64,000 nucleotides of DNA, taken from the NCBI GenBank assembly GCA_964420405.1, contig CAYQTL010000002.1:166227-230226 (forward strand), read 5' to 3'. This stretch comes from CAYQTL01 sp964420405. Lineage in GTDB: Bacteria; Acidobacteriota; Thermoanaerobaculia; Thermoanaerobaculales; Sulfomarinibacteraceae. The notes beneath the pieces were generated by a model, which had not been told where the DNA came from, did not search any database, and worked only from the letters and a program-made list of their open reading frames with translations. The position numbers were made by a program, and so were the translations under genes. Position 1 is the stretch's first letter; each line of letters begins with the position of its first letter. Shown piece by piece: positions 8,997 to 19,700 of this stretch.

Positions 8997-9584
8997 ATGC
9001 ACGTGACGCGCTCGCGAGCAGACCGGGAGCTTCCCCGCCGCCGTCCGGCACTCGTGCCGGCGGCGGCCGCCGCGTTCCTGGTCGTCGCAAGCACGGTCGT
9101 CGTCTCCGGTGCCCGGGCCGCCGACCCGCCCCGGCGCGGGTCGGTCCGGCACCAGCCGGTGGCAAGCACCATCAGTCTCCCGCCCATCCACAGCTTCGAG
9201 ATCGCCCACGGCGCCTCCGAGCAGGCGGTCGCCATTCCCGGCCGCGGCGCGCCCCCGCCGCTCGGTCCCGACCTCGCGTGGGTCGTCCGGCGGGAGATCC
9301 CCCGGCTCTGGTCCACCACCATGGGGGACCGCGAGGACCTCGCGGATCTCCGCGTGTCGATCGAGGTCGTGTCGGCGGACGGACGCCCTGGCGCCGTCAG
9401 CCACGAGGATTCGGGCGCCGTCACCGCCCGGGCCGCCGCGACGCCCACGGTCGGCAGGGAGGCCCTCGCGACCGGCGGCACGCGGATCGTCGAAGGCGGC
9501 GGCGTGCTCGAGTTCGACCTGCGGGAGGTCCGTCGGGCGGGCCGCTACCGCGGTACCCTGGTGATCACGATCGAGCGGTTCTGA
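8997..9584 (+). CDS. Small secreted protein of the fimbrial operon
   Basis: 195 residues with an Arg-rich N-terminus and one hydrophobic segment (AAAAAFLVVASTVVVSGARA) that reads as a signal peptide. The rest is polar and probably beta-rich, ending RRAGRYRGTLVITIERF, which looks like the last strand of an immunoglobulin-like subunit. It starts 4 nt after the previous stop and may be a minor or terminating pilin, but no family is recognised. A GTG at 9003 is better spaced from GAGGG than ATG 8997 and may be the true start. Confidence 0.5.
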   Translation: MHVTRSRADRELPRRRPALVPAAAAAFLVVASTVVVSGARAADPPRRGSVRHQPVASTISLPPIHSFEIAHGASEQAVAIPGRGAPPPLGPDLAWVVRREIPRLWSTTMGDREDLADLRVSIEVVSADGRPGAVSHEDSGAVTARAAATPTVGREALATGGTRIVEGGGVLEFDLREVRRAGRYRGTLVITIERF

Positions 9585-9591
9585 GGACGCC

Positions 9592-10386
9592 ATGCAGCTG
9601 ATCCGGATCGACCTCCGCGGGCTCGCGACCGTCGCCACCGTCGCCGCGCTGGCCGCCGCCGCTCCGGCCGGGGCCCAGCTCGGCGTGGCCCCGACCCGGT
9701 TCGAGATCGACCTCGACGAGGGCCCCTCGACCCACTCCGTCCGGGTACTCAACCTGAGCCAGCGGGACACCCTGGTCGAGGTCGAGGTCCTCAACTTCGA
9801 CCTCGACGAGGACAACAAGGTCCGGATCCTGCCCCCCGACGAGCAGAGCCTCGACCAGTGGATGGTGCTCAACCCGCTTCAGTTCCGGATTCCGGCCGCC
9901 GGCTCCCAGGCGGTCCGGTTCTCGATCCGGCCGCGGGTCGAGCCGGCGGCCGGCGAGCACCGGGCGATGCTCTACTTCACCGAGGTGGTCGACCCCGACG
10001 CGCCGCCCGCGCAGGGCATCCGCGCACTGCACCGGATCGGGATCGCGGTCTACGCCTGGGCCGGCGAGGAGACCCGGTCGGCAACCGTCCACGGGCTGAT
10101 CGTCGCCGAGCGCTCCGCGACGCTCGACGTCGAGGCCACCGGCACCGCCCACGTCCGCGCCGCCGGCACGTGGTCGGTCCGGACCCTGGGCGATCCTCCG
10201 TCCATCCCGGCCTCCGGCGAGCTGCCGTCGACCCCGGTGCTTCCGGGCACGCGGCGGTCGATTTCGATCCCGGTCCCTGCCGACCTCGAGCCGGGGGAGT
10301 ACCGGATCCTGGTCGAAGGGACGGTCGGGGACGCCCCCCTGGACCTGTCGGCGCCCTTCGTCGTACCGGGCCCCGCCGGCGACTGA
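9592..10386 (+). CDS. PapD-like periplasmic pilus chaperone
   Basis: 264 residues with a signal peptide ending in APAGAQ. The mature start LGVAPTRFEIDLDEGPSTHSV, a chain of short beta strands, and RIPAAGSQAVRFSIRP match the first domain of periplasmic pilus chaperones, where the AVRFSIRP region corresponds to the strand donated to subunits. It would bind and cap subunits in the periplasm before handing them to the usher that follows 6 nt downstream. The second domain is divergent, as in alternative chaperone-usher systems. Confidence 0.75.
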   Translation: MQLIRIDLRGLATVATVAALAAAAPAGAQLGVAPTRFEIDLDEGPSTHSVRVLNLSQRDTLVEVEVLNFDLDEDNKVRILPPDEQSLDQWMVLNPLQFRIPAAGSQAVRFSIRPRVEPAAGEHRAMLYFTEVVDPDAPPAQGIRALHRIGIAVYAWAGEETRSATVHGLIVAERSATLDVEATGTAHVRAAGTWSVRTLGDPPSIPASGELPSTPVLPGTRRSISIPVPADLEPGEYRILVEGTVGDAPLDLSAPFVVPGPAGD

Positions 10387-10392
10387 CCGCTG

Positions 10393-13059
10393 ATGGGCGG
10401 GTTCCAGCGGCCCGCGGCGTCCGTCCCGCCCCCTCGCCCGCGATCGCGGAGTCTGGCTGCCGCGCCGACGGCGATCATGCTCGTCGCCGTGTCGCTGCCG
10501 TCCCTCGGTGCGTCCGCAGGTGCCGCCACCTCCGGCACCTCCTCGTCCTCCTCGCCGAGCGTGTTCGCCTCCTCGGCGGTCTGGGCGCCCGACGGCGCGG
10601 CGTGGGCCGGCGAGGCCTCCGTCCAACCGCTGCTGGTCGGCGTGGTCGTCAACGGCCGTGAGCTCGACGCGGTCGACATCTACCGGGAGGGCGACCTCCT
10701 GTGGCTGCCCGTCGAGCCGCTCGCGCCGATGGTCGATGCCGAGCTCACCGAGCTCGACGACGGCGCCGTGGCCCTCGACACGCCCCTCGGCCGCGCCGTG
10801 GTTCCCGCCAGCGATCTGCGCGAGATCGACCGGCGCCGGACCGTGGAGCGGGCGGTGCTCGAGCAGCACCTGGCGTCGACGATCCGGTTCGACGAGCGCG
10901 AGTTCGCCCTCGTGCTCACGGTCCCGTGGCGGGCCGGCGCCGATCGCCCGGCGGCTCCCGCCGGGCCCGTGGCGCCCCCGACGCCCGACGTCCGGGCTCC
11001 GCGGACGACGCTCTCGACCATCCAGCTCGACCTGTCGGCCACCGACCAGGACGACGACCGGCGGTACTCCAGCTCGGCGGTGCTCGGCGGCCGCATCGCC
11101 GGGGGGTGGTGGCGTGTTCGCCACCGGTCGGACCTGGAGGGCGACGACGAGTTCCGGGAGTACGCCTGGCTGCGGCCGGTGGGCGACCGCGCGCTGTTGC
11201 AGCTCGGCCACCAGCTCGTGCGGCTGCACCCGCTGCTGCCGGGTCTCGAGCTGACCGGCGCCCAGGCGGCGTGGACCAACCGCGACCTCGCCCGCTACCG
11301 CCGCACCTCCTATCCCGGCGAGCTGCTGCCGCGCAACGCCACCCCGATCCGGTCGTTCCGCGGTCCGGCCCCGCCGGGCGGGGTCGCCGAGCTGCGGGTC
11401 GACGGCATCCTCGTGGACCGCCAGGTGGTGGGCCTGACCGGCACCTACGAGTTCCTCGACGTGCCCCTCGACGCCCGCCAGGCGACCGTCGAGGTGCGGG
11501 TGTTCGAGAGGGGGAACCCGGTCACGCCCGTCGACATCCGGGTCGAGGAGATCGGCGTCTCGAGCCTGCTGCTCGACGACGGCGCGTTCGCCCTCACGGC
11601 CGGCGCCGGCGCCGAGGGCAACCCCGCCAACCAGGGGACCGAGGGCGGGGCGGGGCTGCTCGGATACCGGCTCGGCCTCGACCCCCGGACGACCCTCGAG
11701 CTCGGCGCCCAGCACAGCGACGATCGGACGGTCGGCACGGCCGGCATGGTCCGCGAGCTGACGCCCGGGCTCGTCATCGCCGCCGCGGCGGGCGTCACCG
11801 ACGGCGGGGCGCTCGGCTCGGAGCTGGAGCTCGACGGCCGTTTCGACCGCTGGTGGCTGAGAACCCGATCCCGCTGGCGCGACGCGGGCTATGACGACGA
11901 CGACGACCGGGTCGACACGTGGGACCACCGCGGCGACCTCCGCTACCGGGCGTCGGACGCCCTCGAGGTCGGCCTCGCCGGCCGCACCGCACGCACCGCC
12001 GGCGACCGGATCGAGTACCTCGCCCCGACGGTGTGGTGGCGGCCGACCCACACCCTGTCCCTGCGGGGCCGGCCCAGCTCCGACGGCCAGTACCAGGCGG
12101 ACCTTCGGTGGACCCCCACACGGCGGCTCGAGCTGACGGTCTCGTCCCTCGACCGGACCTTCACCTCCCTCGCCTACCGGCCCTCCGCGGCGTGGCGGCT
12201 GGTGCTGGAGGCCGAGACCGGCGGCGGCCGTCCCGACATCTGGTCGGCGTTCGCCACCTGGGCCGGGGCGAGTCGTTGGCGACCGTCGGTCACCGCCGGC
12301 CCGCGGGTCTCGCAGGGCGAGCTCGGCTACAGGCTGCGCGCCAGCGCCGCCGTCGGCGGAGGGCTCTACGCCGTCGTCCAGGTCGACGACGACCCCACTT
12401 TCGGCGTCCTCTCCGGAGCCGGCGGCGTCCGCGTGTTCGCCGCCCTGTCGGCGGACCTGGCGCTGGTCGGCGGCCGGCTCGCGGCGGCGCGGACCGGCGC
12501 GGTCCGCGACGACCGCGGCGGCATCGCCGGGCGGATCGAGGTCCCCGACAGCGTCGGGCGCATCGACCTGGGCGAGGTCTCGATCCTCCTCGACGGCTAT
12601 CCCACCGCCCGCGCCACCGCCGGCGGGACCTTCTTCGTCGGCGACCTGCCCGCAGGGATCTACCGCGTCGCCCTCGACGCCGAGGGGCTGCCCATCGAGC
12701 TGGTCCCGGCGGGCGGCCCGCTCGTGGTGGAGGTGGCCGAGGCCGCCGTCACCCGCGTGACCCTGCCGGTGCGTCTCGAGCTCGGCATCGCCGGCCGGGT
12801 GGTGGGTCCGGCGGGCGACCCGCTCGCGGGGCTGGCGCTGGAGGTGGTCGCCGACGGAAGGGTCATCGCCCGCGGCGACACCGACCGGTTCGGGCTGTAT
12901 CGGATCGACGGCATCCCTCCCGGCAGCTACGAGGTGCGGCTGTCTCCTGGTCAGACGTTCACCGGCTCCCGCGAGGTCGTCGTGGTCGACGACTACCTCT
13001 TCGGCCAGGACCTGGTCGCGAGCCCCACGGCGACCGCCGCTCCACCGGAGGTTCCGTGA
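10393..13059 (+). CDS. Outer-membrane usher of an alternative chaperone-usher pathway
   Basis: 888 residues. After a signal region, residues ~75-180 form an N-terminal subunit-binding-like domain (VVNGRELDAVDIYREGDLLWLPV). The segment FRGPAPPGGVAELRVDGILV to VEVRVFERG corresponds to the plug/early barrel of ushers, followed by ~350 residues of alternating amphipathic strands typical of a large barrel. Two carboxypeptidase-regulatory-like beta domains close the protein (about 710-790 and 798-870, with DTDRFGLYRIDGIPPGSYEVRLS in two overlapping pieces). It should translocate subunits across the outer membrane. No ribosome binding site is evident; coupling to the chaperone is likely. Confidence 0.75.
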   Translation: MGGFQRPAASVPPPRPRSRSLAAAPTAIMLVAVSLPSLGASAGAATSGTSSSSSPSVFASSAVWAPDGAAWAGEASVQPLLVGVVVNGRELDAVDIYREGDLLWLPVEPLAPMVDAELTELDDGAVALDTPLGRAVVPASDLREIDRRRTVERAVLEQHLASTIRFDEREFALVLTVPWRAGADRPAAPAGPVAPPTPDVRAPRTTLSTIQLDLSATDQDDDRRYSSSAVLGGRIAGGWWRVRHRSDLEGDDEFREYAWLRPVGDRALLQLGHQLVRLHPLLPGLELTGAQAAWTNRDLARYRRTSYPGELLPRNATPIRSFRGPAPPGGVAELRVDGILVDRQVVGLTGTYEFLDVPLDARQATVEVRVFERGNPVTPVDIRVEEIGVSSLLLDDGAFALTAGAGAEGNPANQGTEGGAGLLGYRLGLDPRTTLELGAQHSDDRTVGTAGMVRELTPGLVIAAAAGVTDGGALGSELELDGRFDRWWLRTRSRWRDAGYDDDDDRVDTWDHRGDLRYRASDALEVGLAGRTARTAGDRIEYLAPTVWWRPTHTLSLRGRPSSDGQYQADLRWTPTRRLELTVSSLDRTFTSLAYRPSAAWRLVLEAETGGGRPDIWSAFATWAGASRWRPSVTAGPRVSQGELGYRLRASAAVGGGLYAVVQVDDDPTFGVLSGAGGVRVFAALSADLALVGGRLAAARTGAVRDDRGGIAGRIEVPDSVGRIDLGEVSILLDGYPTARATAGGTFFVGDLPAGIYRVALDAEGLPIELVPAGGPLVVEVAEAAVTRVTLPVRLELGIAGRVVGPAGDPLAGLALEVVADGRVIARGDTDRFGLYRIDGIPPGSYEVRLSPGQTFTGSREVVVVDDYLFGQDLVASPTATAAPPEVP

Positions 13060-13154
13060 GCGTCCGGCGTCCCGTTCCGGGACAGCCCCGCCCCGCCCCG
13101 ACCGGCGCCGCCGTGCGCGATTCCGGCACGGTTCGTGCTCAAATGGAGACCGGA

Positions 13155-15479
13155 ATGGAGCGGCCCGCCTCCCACCGTCGCGCCCGACCGGCGCCCGTCG
13201 CGCTGGTCGCGGGGGCCGTGCTCGCCCTCGCCGGCGCCGCCGCAGCCCAGACCAACGGCGGGTTCGAGAACGGCGTCCTCGCGCCGTGGGTCGCCGGCGG
13301 CTCCGCCGGGGTCGAGGTGCTCCAGGCGACCGCCCTGAACCCCTCGATCGCGCCCCCCGAGGGGAGCTTCTTCGCCCTGCTCTCCACCGGGCCGGGCGAC
13401 CGGCCGGGCGACGACGCCGGCGACCGCGACGGCAACGGCGTCCCCGAGTACGACACCACCACTCTGAGCTACGACTTCACGACCCCGTCGCCGGGCCAGG
13501 CACTGAGCCTGCGGTGGGCGTTCCTGACCTCCGAGGAGACCGAGCAGGACCCGTTCGACGACATCCTGGAGGTGCGCGTCGACGGCGTCACGGTGCTCGC
13601 CCGCAGCGTCCGCAAGCCCGGCGGGGGCTCACCGTTCCCGGACGTGCCCGCGGCTGACGGGGTGGCCCGGACGGTGACGTCCTCCGGCACCACGAACGGC
13701 AGCAGCTACGTGGACGGCGCCTCGCCCTTCGACCAGCTGTGCGTGGTGATCGCCACCGCCGGCAGCCACACCCTGGAGGTCGCGGTCGCCGACCAGGCGG
13801 ACCAGCTGGTCGACAGCGGCGTCCTGATCGACGACCTGCGGGTCCCGTCCACCTGCGCCGGAACCGTCCAGCTGACGGACACCTCCGGCTCCGAGCTCGG
13901 GCTCAAAGGCGGCGGACTCGAGTGGCGGCCCCACCTCTCCGGGAGCCGGCTCGGCAGCCCGGCCTCGGTCTCGGCAGACGGCTCGGTCGTCGGGTACCTG
14001 TCGACCGGGAACCCCACCGGCGACAACCCTGGAGCACAGGTCCAGGTGTTCGTGGCCGACGCGGACTCCGTCGAGCGTCTCACCGCGATCGTCGACGGTG
14101 CGGCGCGGGGCCCCTCGCTGTCGGCGACGGGCCGCTGGGTCGCGTTCAGCGCCACCGACGATCCAGTCGGCGGCAACCCGGAGGGCAACCTGGAGCTGTT
14201 CCGTCGCGATCTCCTGCTCGGGACCACCGACCAGCTCACGACGACCTCCGGCTGCGAGAACGCGTCGCCGGGCCTTTCCGGCGCCGACGGCGGCCGCAGG
14301 CTCGCCTTCACGACCGACTGCACCGACCTCGCGCCCGGGTTCAACGGCGACGGCAACCGCGAGGTCGTCGTGTGGGACGATCTCTCCGGCTTGCGGCTGC
14401 GCGAAACGGCGGGATGCACCAACCTCGCACCGGCGATCTCCGAGGACGGCTCCACGGTCGCGTTCGTCTCCGACTGCGACCTCACCGGCCAGAACCCCGA
14501 CCGGAACCTGGAGCTGTTCACGTGGGCGCCTGACACCGCCACGGTGAGCCAGCGGACGGTCACGACCGTGGACGCGGTCGGCAACCCGGCGGTCAGCGAC
14601 GGCCCCTCCCTGTCGGCCGACGGATCGCGCATCGCCTTCGTCTCGACCGCGGACCTCACAGGCGCGAACCCGTTCGGCAGTCTCGAGGCGTTCCTGTGGG
14701 ACGGCGGCGGCTTCACGCAGCTCACCGACGGCTCCCCACTCGACCTCCACCTCGTCGCACGGATCGACCGCAGCGGGACCGCGGTCGCCGTCGAGTGGCT
14801 CGATCTCTCCACCGCCACCGGCGGGGTGGCGGTGGTCGACCTCTCCTCGGGCACCCTGTCGCCCCTCGCCGCCGGCGACGCCGCCCAGCCGGCGATCGCG
14901 GTGGACTCCGGCACGGCGATCGTGGTCTGGGAGTCGTCCGCCGATCCTCTCGGCCTCAACCCCGACGGCAACGTCGAGCTGTTCCGCTCCGCCACCGTCC
15001 TCGACGCGACCGGCGATCTGTGCCGCACGCCCGCGCTCGCGATCCCGGACAGCTCCCCCCCCGGCGTATCCGACGATCTGGTCCTGGGTCCCGGCGGCAC
15101 CCTGACGGACCTCGACCTGGCGCTGGTGATCGACCACACGTACGTCAACGACCTGGTCGTCGTGCTCACCCATGTCGCGACCGGCACCTCGGTGACCGTC
15201 GTCGACCGGATCCGCCGGAACCCGGTCCAGCCGTGCACCCGCGACGACATCGACGCGGTCCTCGACGACGAGGGCGCCCGCGACGTCCAGACCGAGTGCG
15301 CCAACAACGGTGCCGATCCGACGGTCCTCAGCCCACCGTCGTTCGTTCCCAACGAGCCGCTGGCGGCGTTCGACGGGGAGCTGCTCGAGGGGACGTGGCG
15401 GCTGACGGTGTCCGACATCGTCGGGCTCGACACCGGCGTCCTCCAGGAGTGGTGCCTCGTCCCGGAGACGGCGCCGTGA
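13155..15479 (+). CDS. Secreted beta-propeller protein with P-domain, candidate fimbrial adhesin
   Basis: 774 residues. Signal peptide (VALVAGAVLALAGAAAAQ), then a ~210-residue beta-sandwich starting TNGGFENG that resembles choice-of-anchor domains. Next is a six- or seven-blade TolB/WD40-like propeller with repeated SADGSVVGYLS, SATGRWVAFS and SADGSRIAFVS blades. The last ~150 residues (DLDLALVIDHTYVNDLVVVL to EWCLVPE) look like a proprotein-convertase P-domain. ATG 13155 has GGAGA correctly spaced; ATG 13143 has none. Placement after the usher suggests a surface adhesin or tip protein, which is inference. Confidence 0.65.
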   Translation: MERPASHRRARPAPVALVAGAVLALAGAAAAQTNGGFENGVLAPWVAGGSAGVEVLQATALNPSIAPPEGSFFALLSTGPGDRPGDDAGDRDGNGVPEYDTTTLSYDFTTPSPGQALSLRWAFLTSEETEQDPFDDILEVRVDGVTVLARSVRKPGGGSPFPDVPAADGVARTVTSSGTTNGSSYVDGASPFDQLCVVIATAGSHTLEVAVADQADQLVDSGVLIDDLRVPSTCAGTVQLTDTSGSELGLKGGGLEWRPHLSGSRLGSPASVSADGSVVGYLSTGNPTGDNPGAQVQVFVADADSVERLTAIVDGAARGPSLSATGRWVAFSATDDPVGGNPEGNLELFRRDLLLGTTDQLTTTSGCENASPGLSGADGGRRLAFTTDCTDLAPGFNGDGNREVVVWDDLSGLRLRETAGCTNLAPAISEDGSTVAFVSDCDLTGQNPDRNLELFTWAPDTATVSQRTVTTVDAVGNPAVSDGPSLSADGSRIAFVSTADLTGANPFGSLEAFLWDGGGFTQLTDGSPLDLHLVARIDRSGTAVAVEWLDLSTATGGVAVVDLSSGTLSPLAAGDAAQPAIAVDSGTAIVVWESSADPLGLNPDGNVELFRSATVLDATGDLCRTPALAIPDSSPPGVSDDLVLGPGGTLTDLDLALVIDHTYVNDLVVVLTHVATGTSVTVVDRIRRNPVQPCTRDDIDAVLDDEGARDVQTECANNGADPTVLSPPSFVPNEPLAAFDGELLEGTWRLTVSDIVGLDTGVLQEWCLVPETAP

Positions 15480-16708
15480 GACGGGCGCTGATCCTGACGG
15501 CGATCGTCGCCTCGATCGCCGCCGTCCCGCCCCGGGCCGCCCAGCGCCCGCCGGCCGAGCCGGCGACCGACCGCTACGGCTACCAGGCGTGGTGGGCGTC
15601 GAGCGGACACTGCGCTCCGACGCCGGTCGACCTGTCGGCGGCCGGCGCGCCCCTGGACCCGGTCGCAGCCGGCGCCGCCGCCGCCGGCGACGACGGCGCG
15701 GCCCTGCTGCCCCTCGCGACGCCGTTCGAGCTGTACGGTGCGGCCGTCACCGCGCTCTCCGTCTCCACCAACGGCCTGCTGGCGGACGCCACCTGGGGCG
15801 CCGCCGAGGACGGATCGGACTTCTCCAACGACTGCCCGCTGCCCGCGGTTCCGGAGCCCGGCCGCGGCGCCGATGCCCGCATCCTCGCCCTCCACGACGA
15901 CCTCGAGCTGGCTCCCGGCGGCGGGCTCTGGAGCGCCCACCTCGAGCCGTGCCCGCGGCCGTCGGAGGCCCTCGGCGCCGAGGCGTGCACCGTGGTCGAG
16001 TGGCGCGACGTCCGTCCCGCGGGCTCCGCCGCGGTTCCGTTCACGGTCCAGGCGGTGCTCTACCACTCGAGCTCGCAGGTCGCACTGCTCTACGGGCCTG
16101 GCACGCTGGCGGACGGGGGCACGCTCGGTCTCCAGCGGGCCGGCGCCAGGGACGCCGTGACGGCCGCCTGCGACCGCCCCGCGGCGGTCGACCCCGCCGG
16201 CGACGCGGTGTGCCTCTTCGATCCCCGCTTCCCGCCCGGAGGACCGGAGTCGGACCTCGCGGTGGCGTTCGACGTCCAACCCGGCTCCGTCGCGGCCGGG
16301 GCCCCGGCCTCCTGGACTTTCACGGTCGTCAACCGAGGCCCGAGCCCGGCCGCGCCGGCGCCGGTGGCGGCGACCGTCTCGTCCGCCCTGTCGTGCAGCT
16401 GGACCTGCGAACCCGACCCTGCCAGCAGCTGCAGCCCGGGGCCGGTGACGGGCCCCCTCGACGACCCGTCCGCGTCGGTCGGCGCGGGCGGCGCCCTCAC
16501 CTACGACCTCGCGTGCACCGTCGCCCAGGACGCGTCCGGGACGGTGTCGGTGGTCGCGACCGTCGCCCCCCCGCCCGGCTGGGCCGACCCGAGCACCGCC
16601 GACCAGAGCGCCGCGAGCGTGGTCGCCGTCGAGGTCCCGGGAGCCGTCTTCAGCGACGGGTTCGAGTCCGGCGACACGGGGGCCTGGAGCGCCGCGGACG
16701 GCTCCTGA
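15476..16708 (+). CDS. Secreted protein with DUF11/CARDB-like domain and DGFESG tail
   Basis: 410 residues, starting at a GTG that overlaps the preceding stop (GTGA). Signal peptide ALILTAIVASIAAVPPRAA, an N-terminal ~230-residue domain with paired cysteines, and a C-terminal Ig-like segment (ESDLAVAFDVQPGSVAAG to TVAPPPGWADP) of the DUF11/CARDB kind. It ends VFSDGFESGDTGAWSAADGS; this DGFESG...W tail recurs at the ends of secreted proteins in several phyla, and may be a sorting or anchoring signal. Function unknown; coupling implies it acts with the propeller protein and fimbria. Confidence 0.6.
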   Translation: MRRALILTAIVASIAAVPPRAAQRPPAEPATDRYGYQAWWASSGHCAPTPVDLSAAGAPLDPVAAGAAAAGDDGAALLPLATPFELYGAAVTALSVSTNGLLADATWGAAEDGSDFSNDCPLPAVPEPGRGADARILALHDDLELAPGGGLWSAHLEPCPRPSEALGAEACTVVEWRDVRPAGSAAVPFTVQAVLYHSSSQVALLYGPGTLADGGTLGLQRAGARDAVTAACDRPAAVDPAGDAVCLFDPRFPPGGPESDLAVAFDVQPGSVAAGAPASWTFTVVNRGPSPAAPAPVAATVSSALSCSWTCEPDPASSCSPGPVTGPLDDPSASVGAGGALTYDLACTVAQDASGTVSVVATVAPPPGWADPSTADQSAASVVAVEVPGAVFSDGFESGDTGAWSAADGS

Positions 16709-16714
16709 CGGCCG

Positions 16715-19700
16715 TCAGTCCACGTCCGTCACGTCGACGACCGCGCCCGCCTGCAGGAACCACAGCTCCCGCCGCGGAGGCTGCTCGAGTCCGAGCGCCC
16801 GTTGCAGCGTGACCGCGTACCTGGCAAGCTGCGGGGCGTAGTGCGCGGCCCGCTCCGCGAGATCGCCGTCCCCGTCCACGGCATCGGTCTTGTAGTCGGC
16901 CACCACCGTCCGCCCGTCCGCCGGGTCGCGGTACAGCAGGTCGACCGACCCGAGCACCGCCGCGACCGCCGCGTCGTCCGCAGCGGCCGGCGCCACCAGC
17001 GGCACCTCCCGCCCCAGCACGTGGGCCGCGACGGCTTCGAGCCGGGCGAGGCAGCCGGCGGCGAGGAGCCGGTCGACCAGATGCGCGGCCCGGGTGTGGG
17101 CGGCCTCGGCCGCGCCGCCGGCGAGACCCTCGCCCGCTCGCTCGAGGGTGACGGCCCGAAGCGTCTCCACCTGCGCGGCGAGCGGGGACGCCAGGTCGAG
17201 CTCCTCGAGCAGGGAGTGGATCGCCGTGCCGACCGCCGCCGCCGCACCCGCGCCCTGGTGACGGGGGGCCGCCCGAGGCTCCCGTGAGCCCGCCTCCCGG
17301 CCCCCGATGTCGAGGCCGCGCTGCGCCTCCTCGGACATCCGCCCCGTCAGCGGACGGGCGCTGCGGCGCGCCGCCGCCCCGCGGCACGCCGCCAGTCGCA
17401 CGGCATCGCGCCGCAGGGCTTCCACCACGTCGTCGACCGCCGCAGGAGGGGCCACCGCGGGGTCGGGAGCGGGCGGCGGATCCAGCGCCGGCAGCCGCCA
17501 CTGGACCGACCCGGCGTCGTCGTTCCAGCGCGCCGTGCCACGTGCCCCGTGGTCCTCGAGACGGCGGCGGTCCGCCCGCCGCGCCACCAGGTCGCCGAAG
17601 CAGCCGGCGGTCTCCGGCGGCACCTCGCGGCCCGCGTCGGACCACCAGCCCGAAACCACCAGCCGCTGCTTCGCACGGGTCGTCGCCACGTACAGCAGGC
17701 GCACCGTCTCCGCCGCCCCCCGCCGCGCCGCCCTGGCCCGCGCCAGCTCCATCCCCGGGGTCGGCCACCCGAACAGGGCGTACTCCCGCCCACCGGTCCG
17801 CTCGCCCACCTCCAGCACGCGTCCGACCGGCGGCGCGCCGCTGCGCTTGTGGGCCTGCGCGAGGTAGACGTGCCCGAAGTCGAGCCCCTTGGCGGCGTGG
17901 ACGGTCATCACCCGCACCGCGTCCGCCTCCTTCGCCGCCGCTTCGGGGGGCAGACGGCTCTCGGCGCCCGTCTCGATGGCGCGCCGGAGGAAGCGCGCGA
18001 CGGCCGCCGGCGATCCCGCCGTCTCCTCCATCACCGCCTCGAGCTCGTCGAAGAACCGCTCGAGGCGCGCCCGCCGGACGTCGCCGAGGTAGCGCGCCGC
18101 CGACGTGAGCTCGACGCAGGACAGCCGGCGCACGGCACCGACGAACCGGTCGGGGGGCTCCGACCTCTCGACCGCCCGCAGCGCCGCGATCGTCTCGACG
18201 GCGGCCCGCAGGCCATCGCGCCAGCCCGGCAGCCCGCGATCGACGGCGCCGGGCTCGATCCCGTCCAGGCACCGCGCCGCAGCCACCGCGGCACCGTCGC
18301 CCGGCTCCGCCACCTCGGCCATCCGCGCGGCGAAACCCGCGTCCCACAGTGGCGCGAGGGCGGCATCCGGCACACCGACGAGGTCCGACCGCAGCACCGC
18401 CAACAGCGCCAGGCCGTCCCCCGGCTCGAGCACGCATCGCACCAGGCAGGCGGTCTCCACCACCTCCCGCTGGCGGTAGTACTCGCGCTCCCGCGTCACC
18501 TCGTGTGGCACGCCGTACGCCCGCAGCGCGTCGAGCAGCACCTCCTGCGAGCCCGTCGTCCGCAGCAGCACCGCCACGTCCCCCCACGCCACGCCGGCCT
18601 CGTCGTGGAGACGCCGCAGGTCCGCCGCGATCGCGACCGCCTCCCGCGCGACGGCGTCGTCCGAGCGGCCGACGTCGGGGTCGGGGCGACCGCTCTCCGG
18701 GTCGAGGCCCCACCCCACCCAGTGCTCCACGGCCGACCACGGGGCCTGGTCGAAGCCGGCGGAGCCGACCCGCTCGAAGGTGGCCTCGAGCCGCTCGAAC
18801 GGCGGCTGGACGTGCGGCTCGGCGACCATCACCGGCGCCACCAGCCGCTCCACCTCGGCGAGGATCGGGGCGACGCTGCGGAAGTTGGCCGTCAGGGAGA
18901 CGCGGATGCCGCCGGCGCGGACGATCCGGTCCACCAGCGACTGGTAGGCCGCCAGGTCGGCACGGCGCCAGCCGTAGATCGACTGCTTCGGGTCGCCGAC
19001 CACGAACAGGGCGGGCCGGACACCCTCGCGGGCGCCGTCCAGCGCCAACGCCTCGACGATCCGGCACTGCACCCGGTCGGTGTCCTGGAACTCGTCGACG
19101 AGCAGCTGGTCGAGGCTGCGCCGGACCTCGGAGCGCACGCCCCGCGAGTGTTCCAGCAACCACAGGGTGCGCGACAGCAGGTCGTCGTAGGTCACCACCC
19201 CCGCCGCATCGAGCCGTGCGCGCACCGCTCGCAGGAGAGGCGCGAGGACCTGGCGCGCGGCGTCGAGCTCCACCACCGCCAGCGACCGCAGCCCGGCCAG
19301 CAGCAGCAGCACCTGGCTGGCGGCGTCGGCGACCTCCGTCCCGCGGCCGCCGAGCGCGTCCTCCTCGGTGCGGTTGAAGGCGCCACGGCTCCAGTCCCGC
19401 ACTCGTTGCGCGGCGGCATCGTCGACCCGCCGGCAGGCCGCCCCGAGCTCGCGGTAGCCCGCGTCGGCCGGCAGCTCCTGCAGCTCCGCCGCGAGCCGCC
19501 CGACCGCTTGCCGGGCGGCCACCGACCTCGGCGACCGCCGCAGGGTCAGCAAGCATCCGCCGTCCACCTCGGCGAACCAGTCGAGAGCGTCCTCGAGCGC
19601 CAGTCGCCGCAGCCTCGCCGACTCGCGGTCGAACGGGTCGGCCTCGAGGTCCCCGGGCTCGAACCCTTCCGCCACCAGCGCCTCGAGGGCCGACGCCAGC

